This document shows positions 9,489 through 13,567 of a stretch of DNA of 13,567 bases, in pieces. This stretch comes from Gemmatimonadota bacterium (GTDB taxonomy: Bacteria > Gemmatimonadota > Gemmatimonadetes > Longimicrobiales > Gaopeijiaceae), in assembly GCA_003567615.1 (NCBI GenBank), contig PWZC01000471.1, forward strand, positions 1-13,567, written 5' to 3'. How positions within the stretch are numbered: position 1 is the stretch's first letter; each line of letters starts with the position of its first letter. The notes under the pieces are model-generated. The model searched no databases and was not told the origin of the DNA. It saw nothing but the letters and a program-made list of their open reading frames with translations. Made by a program: the position numbers and the translations under genes.

Positions 9489-9513
9489 TTTCTCCCGGGA
9501 AGCAAGGGAGAAA
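9489..9513. repeat. Perfect 8-bp inverted repeat TTTCTCCC-N9-GGGAGAAA
   Basis: Eight-base perfect arms (9489-9496 and 9506-9513) with a nine-base loop lie 26 bases beyond the receptor terminator in the direction of minus-strand transcription. It may be a backup terminator or a 3' stabilising hairpin. No U-run follows it on either strand, so the role is unclear. Confidence 0.4.
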
Positions 9514-9539
9514 TGCAGCGGGGGTCGTGGGAAGAAAGC

Positions 9540-9577
9540 GAACGAGGCGACCCACCCGAAGGTGAACCGCCTCGTTC
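9540..9577 (-). terminator. UUCG-capped intrinsic terminator of the TonB receptor gene
   Basis: Read on the minus strand, GAACGAGGCG pairs perfectly with CGCCTCGTTC. Inside it GTT faces GGT as three G-U wobbles, then CACC-UUCG-GGTG closes with an ultra-stable tetraloop. The result is a continuous 17-pair stem in minus-strand RNA only; on the plus strand the three wobbles become A-C mismatches. The stem is followed by GCTTTCTTCCC. It starts about 90 bases after the receptor stop. The strand asymmetry supports it acting on the receptor transcript. Confidence 0.75.
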
Positions 9578-9669
9578 CGGTCCCTTATCCTGTCGTTCCT
9601 ACTCGCGTACCCGCCCCCACAGCTCCAAAGAATCCAACCGCCAGAGCCGTCGGCCTGTGTGTCGACCCA

Positions 9670-12021
9670 TCAGAAACGCCAGCGATAACTGACCGACACA
9701 TTGCGTCCCGGCATGAGGAGCCCGTCCTGACGGAGTCGGGAGAGGTGGTCCTGATAGCTCTCGTCGAGGGCGTTGTCGATGCGCACGATAACGGAGTGAT
9801 TCCCCATGGGATCGACCCGGAACCCGGCTTGGGCGTCGAGGAGGACGTACCCGTCCGTAGCTGGCTCGTCCTCAGCCACGCGGTCCTGGGTGGCCACGGC
9901 TCGGAAGGTCGCGCCGGCCCACCAACGACCGGGATCAGCCCGGACCTGGAAGCGGCTCCGGAGGGGTGGGATGGCAGGAAGGGGGTCCCCGGCGCCGACG
10001 GTCCGGGTTCCCTGTACGTAATCCACCCCGGCCCCCAGGCTCCACACATCGTTCACCTGCAGGTCCGCCGTGACCTCACCGCCGATCATACGGGCGTCGG
10101 TCCCCTGATACTGGAAGACCGGGAACCCCGATTCCTCATCGATCCGGCCAAGGGGCTGGAAGGCCACGTAATCGTTGATCCAGTTGGCGAAGCCGGCTAC
10201 CTCTACCGAACCACGGGCAAAATCCCGGCGAACAAAGAGGTCCAGGCCGTGGCTCACCTCATCCTCCAGCTCCGTGCTTCCGATTTCGAAGACACCGGCC
10301 GCCAGGTGAGCCCCATTGGCGAACAGCTCCTCGACAATGGGCACCCGGTGCGCCCGGGCGAGCTGTACCCCCGTCTCCCATCCGGCTCCGGGCCGCCAGT
10401 TCAGACCCACCGATCCTGAAAAGGCAGTGGAGTTACGGGTCTCGTCCACCTCGGGGAAACGGTCGTTCGGTCGGGCTTCATTCCAGTTCGATTCGATGCG
10501 TCCCCCCAACTGGAAGCTGAGGTCCGGGGTGAGGGGCGCCTCCTGGAAGGTGAAGATGCCGATGGAGCGCTCATCCGCCCCGGGAACGAAGGCTTCCTCT
10601 CCCCCGATGTCCAGTTGGCGAGCCCGGATCGCCAGCCCGAAGGCCCCCTCTCCGAATGCCCCCAGCTGCCCATGGCGCAATGTGGCCGTTCCGGAGGCGG
10701 AGACGGCGTCGTACTCAAGTCCGATCTCCCTGTCCGCCAGCCTTCCGTTCTCGAACTCCTGCTCGATCTCCTGCTGGAAGAACCGGGAAATGTTGGACCG
10801 GACTTCGAGGCCCTGGATGGCTCCCGGCTGTCGGGGCTCCCAGTCCAGGCGCGTCTGCAGCGTCTGGCGCTCCATGGTCAGGAAGACCTCCTCATCCGGG
10901 TCGTCCCAAGCCTCGGGAATCCCATACTCCCGGTCCACGAAGGATCCGGAGAAGCCCAGCCGGACTTCGTCCCACTGCCTGACGAATCCGAGCGAACCGT
11001 CGAGGCTGGAGATCCAGGTGTCACCGATGGTCCCGTCAGGCGTCTGCATATCTCCCGCTTCCCGAGCTGAGAAGCGGAAGGTGGTAGCCCAGTCCTCCGC
11101 ACCGTAGAGCAGGGTTCCTGAACCGGAGCCGGACCGGTTCATGCTCGCAGCCTGGGTCTGCACGGCGCCCTCCCATCCCCGGCTCCATGTCCGCGGCATA
11201 TCGCGGGTGGTCATGTTCACCACCCCGCCAAGGGCCCCGGAGCCGTAGAGGAGGCTCGCCGGACCTCGTACCACCTCCAGACGCTCCACCGCCAGGGGAT
11301 CCAGAGCCACGGCATGGGCCGCGGAGCTCTCACCCACGTCACCCATGCGCTCTCCATTCTCCAGGACCAGAATGCGGTCCCCATCGAATCCCCGGATCAC
11401 GGGCCGAGTGGGAGCAGCACCCAGGGAACGCATGGCCACCCCGGGCTCTCCATCCAGCATGGATCCGATGGACGCGTCCAGACGCTGCGCCAACTCGTCC
11501 CGGTCGAAGGTCTGGGCGGCCGTGTAGACGACACCGCTTCGCAGCGGGCTGGCGGTCCCGACCACCTCATCCAGTGTCAGAGGCCGGGGCTGAAGAATCA
11601 CCTCCACGATATCGTCAGCCGGGAGGCGGACCGAACGCTCCTGGGTTTCGAACCCCGCCGCCTCCACCATCATCAGGTACTCCCCGGCGGGAAGTTCCCC
11701 GAAGACGACCCGACCATCGGTTCCGGTGAGGCTCCCCGTGACGCGGCGATCGGCCAACGACTCCGTTCCCGAACGGAAGAGAGTGACCTGCGCCTGGGTA
11801 ACACCCCGGTCCTCTCTCCCGCCATCCATGACCCGGACAGCCAGATCGTTCATGGTTGCCTCCGCCTCCAGTCCGGTGCCCTCCGCTCCGGAAATGGGAG
11901 CAGTGGAGGCATGGAGACCGGCCCCAGACATGGGCAAACCGAGACCGAGAGGGAGCAGCAGCGCCGGTACGACGGCAAAGCTCCGTAACGGTCCGGGGAT
12001 CGTGAATCTTCTTCCGTTCAT
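9670..12021 (-). CDS. TonB-dependent outer-membrane receptor, ZnuD-like class (probable metal uptake)
   Basis: A 783-residue outer-membrane gated channel. An N-terminal signal sequence (MNGRRF then a hydrophobic stretch to about residue 37) is followed by a carboxypeptidase-regulatory-like beta domain (~57-147; GEYLMMVEAAGFETQ). The plug (~150-275) contains PVIRGFDGDRILVLENG and RLEVVRGPASLLYGSGALGGVVN. The barrel ends in SYRWRF with the terminal Phe needed for assembly. AHRVPIVEELFANGAHLAAG followed by VFEIGS in the barrel is typical of the ZnuD-like receptor group associated with zinc uptake, although the His-rich loops of some ZnuD proteins are absent. The ATG at 12021 has GGGAG upstream; a TTG three bases before is less likely. 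The neighbour upstream is a ZigA-type GTPase, supporting metal transport. Its promoter carries DtxR-like boxes, so iron or manganese is as possible as zinc. Confidence 0.9.
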   Translation of the reverse strand: MNGRRFTIPGPLRSFAVVPALLLPLGLGLPMSGAGLHASTAPISGAEGTGLEAEATMNDLAVRVMDGGREDRGVTQAQVTLFRSGTESLADRRVTGSLTGTDGRVVFGELPAGEYLMMVEAAGFETQERSVRLPADDIVEVILQPRPLTLDEVVGTASPLRSGVVYTAAQTFDRDELAQRLDASIGSMLDGEPGVAMRSLGAAPTRPVIRGFDGDRILVLENGERMGDVGESSAAHAVALDPLAVERLEVVRGPASLLYGSGALGGVVNMTTRDMPRTWSRGWEGAVQTQAASMNRSGSGSGTLLYGAEDWATTFRFSAREAGDMQTPDGTIGDTWISSLDGSLGFVRQWDEVRLGFSGSFVDREYGIPEAWDDPDEEVFLTMERQTLQTRLDWEPRQPGAIQGLEVRSNISRFFQQEIEQEFENGRLADREIGLEYDAVSASGTATLRHGQLGAFGEGAFGLAIRARQLDIGGEEAFVPGADERSIGIFTFQEAPLTPDLSFQLGGRIESNWNEARPNDRFPEVDETRNSTAFSGSVGLNWRPGAGWETGVQLARAHRVPIVEELFANGAHLAAGVFEIGSTELEDEVSHGLDLFVRRDFARGSVEVAGFANWINDYVAFQPLGRIDEESGFPVFQYQGTDARMIGGEVTADLQVNDVWSLGAGVDYVQGTRTVGAGDPLPAIPPLRSRFQVRADPGRWWAGATFRAVATQDRVAEDEPATDGYVLLDAQAGFRVDPMGNHSVIVRIDNALDESYQDHLSRLRQDGLLMPGRNVSVSYRWRF

Positions 12022-12045
12022 CAAGTAGTCTCCCGCTGAGCAGGG

Positions 12046-12065
12046 GGGTCACAGCTCCGTGACCC
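12046..12065 (-). promoter_or_regulatory. Hairpin in the 5' leader of the TonB receptor mRNA
   Basis: GGGTCAC pairs perfectly with GTGACCC around a six-base loop (GGAGCT on the minus strand). It lies between the predicted transcription start (~12097) and the ribosome-binding site. Just downstream, CCC before TGCTCAGC could pair with the GGG of the GGGAG ribosome-binding site, giving a possible accessible/blocked switch. The hairpin is seen; a regulatory role is inference. Confidence 0.35.
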
Positions 12066-12077
12066 GTTGGGGTGAAA

Positions 12078-12096
12078 GTTTAGGCTCGGCTCAAAC
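12078..12096. promoter_or_regulatory. DtxR/MntR-like box 1 of the TonB receptor promoter
   Basis: GTTTAGGCTCGGCTCAAAC is an imperfect palindrome with matching GTTT/AAAC ends. On the minus strand it contains AGCCTAAACTTT, nearly repeated in the second box 22 bp away. Against the DtxR consensus TTAGGTTAGSCTAACCTAA I count about 12 of 19 matches. It begins at the predicted transcription start, where a bound repressor would block RNA polymerase. Confidence 0.5.
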
Positions 12097-12100
12097 AAAA

Positions 12101-12117
12101 GTTAGGCTACGCTAAAC
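12101..12117. promoter_or_regulatory. DtxR/MntR-like box 2 overlapping the -10 of the TonB receptor promoter
   Basis: GTTAGGCTACGCTAAAC contains the dyad TTAG-GC-TA-CG-CTAA. Its minus strand aligned to the DtxR consensus TTAGGTTAGSCTAACCTAA matches at about 14 of 19 positions, including an unbroken TAGCCTAAC. It covers the predicted -10 hexamer. Two boxes centred 22 bp apart (about two helical turns) suit side-by-side dimers on one DNA face. The metal sensed (iron or manganese, if the family guess is right) cannot be told from the site. Confidence 0.6.
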
Positions 12118-12132
12118 CCCAGGCCGCGTCAA
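12104..12132 (-). promoter_or_regulatory. Predicted sigma-70-type promoter of the TonB receptor gene
   Basis: On the minus strand TTGACG (12132-12127; five of six consensus -35 bases) is followed after exactly 17 bases by TAGCCT (12109-12104; three of six for -10). This puts the start near 12097 and gives a leader of about 76 bases. The -10 lies within the second DtxR-like box, which fits a repressed promoter. Confidence 0.55.
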
Positions 12133-12153
12133 GCCCGCCACAACGGGTTCATG

Positions 12154-13398
12154 CTACACGACAGGTCCCTGGAATGTCCCCTCCTCCATTTCCTCCTCTT
12201 CGAACTCCTGAAGCCACGGCGGGAAGGGATCCGAAAGCCCGGCCCATTCGGGCTGGCCAGACGTCATCTCGTCCGGGGTGAGAAGGGCGGCCTCGAGTCC
12301 CCTCTCCAGCACCACCCGGTCCAGAGCCTGTCCGATGAAGACGAGTTCCTGGCGGCGGTCGCCCCACGGCTCTTCCCACACCGTCTTCAGCATCTCCTGC
12401 GTTTCCGCATCGGCCTCCTCCGGCCGCTCCCCCCCGCCGGCCCACCAGAACCCGGCCGGACCGTGCTCGCGCATGACGCCGGCCTGGGCCAGCGCCCCCA
12501 CCATCCCCATGCGCGAGGCAAGCCAGAAGAACCCCTTGGCCCGGAGCACTCCCGGCCACGGGGCGTGGACGAAGTCCCAGAACCGCTGCGGGTGGAAGGG
12601 ACGCCGGGCCCGGAAGACGAAGCTGGAGATTCCGTACTCCTCGGTCTCGGACTCCACTTCCGTCTTCGTGAGCTCGTGCATCCACCCCGGAGCCTGACTG
12701 GCGGTGTCGAAATCGAAACGTCCCGTGTCCAGGATGCGATTCAGAGGTACCCTTCCCTTCTCCGTGGAAAGGATCTCCGCCGAGCGATTCAGCGCCCGCA
12801 GTACGCCGGTCACCTGGTCCAACTCTTCCTGAGACACCAGGTCGGTCTTGTTCACCACCAGGACATCCGCAAACTCCACCTGATCGATGAGGAGCTGGGC
12901 CAGGGTCCGCTCGTCCTCTTCGCCCATGGACTCGCCCCGGTCCTGGAGAAGGTCGGTGGTGCCCAGGTCCCGGAGGAAGGCCTTGGCGTCCACCACCGAG
13001 ACCATGGTGTCCAGGCGCGCGAATTCAGAGAGGCTGCGGCCTCCCTCATCTTCCATTACGAAGGTGGCGGCCACAGGGAGCGGCTCCGAGATCCCGGTTG
13101 ACTCGATGAGGAGGTAGTCGAAGCGCCCCTCCTCGGCCAGACGCTTCACCTCCAGAAGGAGATCTTCCCGGAGGGTGCAGCAGATGCACCCGTTGGTGAA
13201 CTCCACCAGCTTCTCCTCTGTCCGGGAGAGCGCGGCTTCACCCCCTCGGACCAGCGCCGCATCCACATTCACCTCGGACATGTCGTTGACGATCACGGCC
13301 ACCCGCATTCCGGATCGGTTGGAGAGGACGTGGTTCAGCAGGGTGGTCTTGCCGGCGCCGAGAAAGCCGGACAGGACGGTGACGGGAAGGCGATTCAT
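12154..13398 (-). CDS. COG0523 (CobW/CobP47K-like) GTPase, ZigA/YciC-type zinc metallochaperone
   Basis: The 414-residue cytoplasmic GTPase has the Walker A loop GFLGAGKTT (11-19), the metal-binding GCICC motif (C71, C73, C74), ESTGISEP (99-106) and NKTDL (183-187), then the CobW C-terminal domain with RRPFHPQRFWDFVHAPWPG, LRAKGFFWLASR and RQELVFIGQALD. Those C-terminal blocks are typical of the ZigA/YciC branch, which delivers zinc to client proteins during zinc starvation and is usually Zur-repressed. Unlike many relatives it lacks a His-rich stretch and ends in an acidic tail (EFEEEEMEEG). The start at 13398 (MNRLPVTVLSGFLGAGKTT) is chosen by family alignment, with GGAG ten bases upstream; the frame continues open to 13455. 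A Fur/Zur-like palindrome lies ~50 bases upstream. The TonB receptor follows after 132 bases and has its own promoter. Confidence 0.9.
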   Translation of the reverse strand: MNRLPVTVLSGFLGAGKTTLLNHVLSNRSGMRVAVIVNDMSEVNVDAALVRGGEAALSRTEEKLVEFTNGCICCTLREDLLLEVKRLAEEGRFDYLLIESTGISEPLPVAATFVMEDEGGRSLSEFARLDTMVSVVDAKAFLRDLGTTDLLQDRGESMGEEDERTLAQLLIDQVEFADVLVVNKTDLVSQEELDQVTGVLRALNRSAEILSTEKGRVPLNRILDTGRFDFDTASQAPGWMHELTKTEVESETEEYGISSFVFRARRPFHPQRFWDFVHAPWPGVLRAKGFFWLASRMGMVGALAQAGVMREHGPAGFWWAGGGERPEEADAETQEMLKTVWEEPWGDRRQELVFIGQALDRVVLERGLEAALLTPDEMTSGQPEWAGLSDPFPPWLQEFEEEEMEEGTFQGPVV

Positions 13399-13438
13399 GG
13401 TGACGGGTCTCCACTGTGGGGGGAGTGAAAAACAGTAG

Positions 13439-13461
13439 CGATAACCGATAACCATTTATCG
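13439..13461. promoter_or_regulatory. Fur/Zur-like operator upstream of the COG0523 GTPase
   Basis: CGATAA-CCAT-TTATCG (13446-13461) is a perfect 6-base-arm dyad. An extra CGATAA (13439-13444) just before it makes a tandem GATAACC-GATAACC and a second, wider dyad with the same TTATCG. GATAA/TTATC arms resemble the binding sites of Fur-superfamily repressors (GATAAT-type half-sites). The site lies 48-63 bases before the start codon, near where a promoter is expected. Zur is the natural candidate given the gene, but this is inferred. Confidence 0.5.
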
Positions 13462-13506
13462 TTTGTGTGTCCACCTCGTGCCACCCGGTACTCCCACAAA
13501 TGGAAA

Positions 13507-13538
13507 CCCCCGGCCGGCGTCTCCACGCCGACCGGGGG
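13507..13538 (-). terminator. Strong intrinsic terminator of a minus-strand gene beyond the window
   Basis: Thirteen-base arms, CCCCCGGCCGGCG (13507-13519) and CGCCGACCGGGGG (13526-13538), enclose a six-base loop. The single mismatch is C-A on the plus strand but a G-U wobble in minus-strand RNA. In that direction the stem is followed by TTTCCATTTG. This points to the end of an upstream minus-strand transcript and isolates the GTPase gene as a separate unit. Plus-strand use is possible but less favoured because A-runs, not T-runs, follow there. Confidence 0.7.
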
Positions 13539-13567
13539 AAAACCATGCCCCGGAAAAAATGCGAATC

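Larger units (their letters stand above)
9322..9669. other. Intergenic region between the TonB receptor and the exported barrel gene
   Basis: A 348-base gap with no convincing gene. It contains the receptor terminator (9540-9577), a second perfect hairpin (9489-9513), a short GGGCC-AA-GGCCC palindrome (9440-9451), the 8-base palindrome CGGTACCG (9464-9471), and the GGGAG ribosome-binding site of the gene at 9321. The promoter of that gene should lie here, but I could not pick a convincing -35/-10 pair. Confidence 0.6.

Noticed and set aside
9460..10419. Plus-strand open frame antisense to the C-terminal half of the TonB receptor
   Set aside because: A shadow frame that also runs through the receptor terminator; no coherent product.
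12127..12148. Short GC hairpin just after the COG0523 GTPase stop
   Set aside because: Only about four contiguous G-C pairs, a mismatch on the minus strand and no U-run, so it is not supported as a terminator.
13399..13455. Upstream start of the COG0523 GTPase at 13455
   Set aside because: It would add 19 residues reading through the putative operator. Family alignment and a GGAG sequence favour 13398.

Overview
The window is a G+C-rich stretch (apart from one short AT-rich patch) from a diderm bacterium. The evidence for an outer membrane is a TonB-dependent receptor and a second predicted exported beta-barrel protein whose signal peptide ends in Ala-Gln. The mix (TonB receptor with an N-terminal carboxypeptidase-regulatory-like domain, hutU/hutG/hutI, a DnaE2-class polymerase, DoxX) would fit Gemmatimonadota or a similar high-GC diderm phylum. 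That placement is inference from gene style only.

Layout. Left end: a small DoxX membrane protein (minus strand) diverges from a large DnaE2/ImuC-type DNA polymerase (plus strand, 705-4253). Middle: the polymerase converges, across a conspicuous AT-rich intergenic patch, on a minus-strand histidine-degradation operon hutU-hutG-hutI with overlapping or near-overlapping genes. Together these convert urocanate to glutamate plus formamide. hutH (histidase) is not in the window. Upstream of hutU are two adjacent palindromes that could be operators, then a small exported, probably beta-barrel protein. Right end: a metal-homeostasis block on the minus strand, consisting of a COG0523 GTPase of the ZigA/YciC type followed by a TonB-dependent receptor of the ZnuD-like class.

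The most informative non-coding signals lie in the metal block. The receptor has a readable sigma-70-like promoter whose -10 and start region are covered by two half-conserved DtxR/IdeR/MntR-like boxes, 22 bp apart. The GTPase is preceded by a GATAA-N4-TTATC palindrome of Fur-superfamily (Fur/Zur) appearance. A strand-specific UUCG-capped terminator follows the receptor, and another strong terminator lies upstream of the GTPase. This suggests that two neighbouring metal genes answer to two different metal sensors.

I found no CRISPR array, insertion sequence, phage gene, tRNA or rRNA, and no clearly novel multi-gene system. The unusual points are the regulatory architecture, a Asp-to-Asn change at the expected metal-ligand position of HutI, and a DnaE2-class polymerase that keeps PHP-domain histidines and has no imuA, imuB or lexA beside it in the window.
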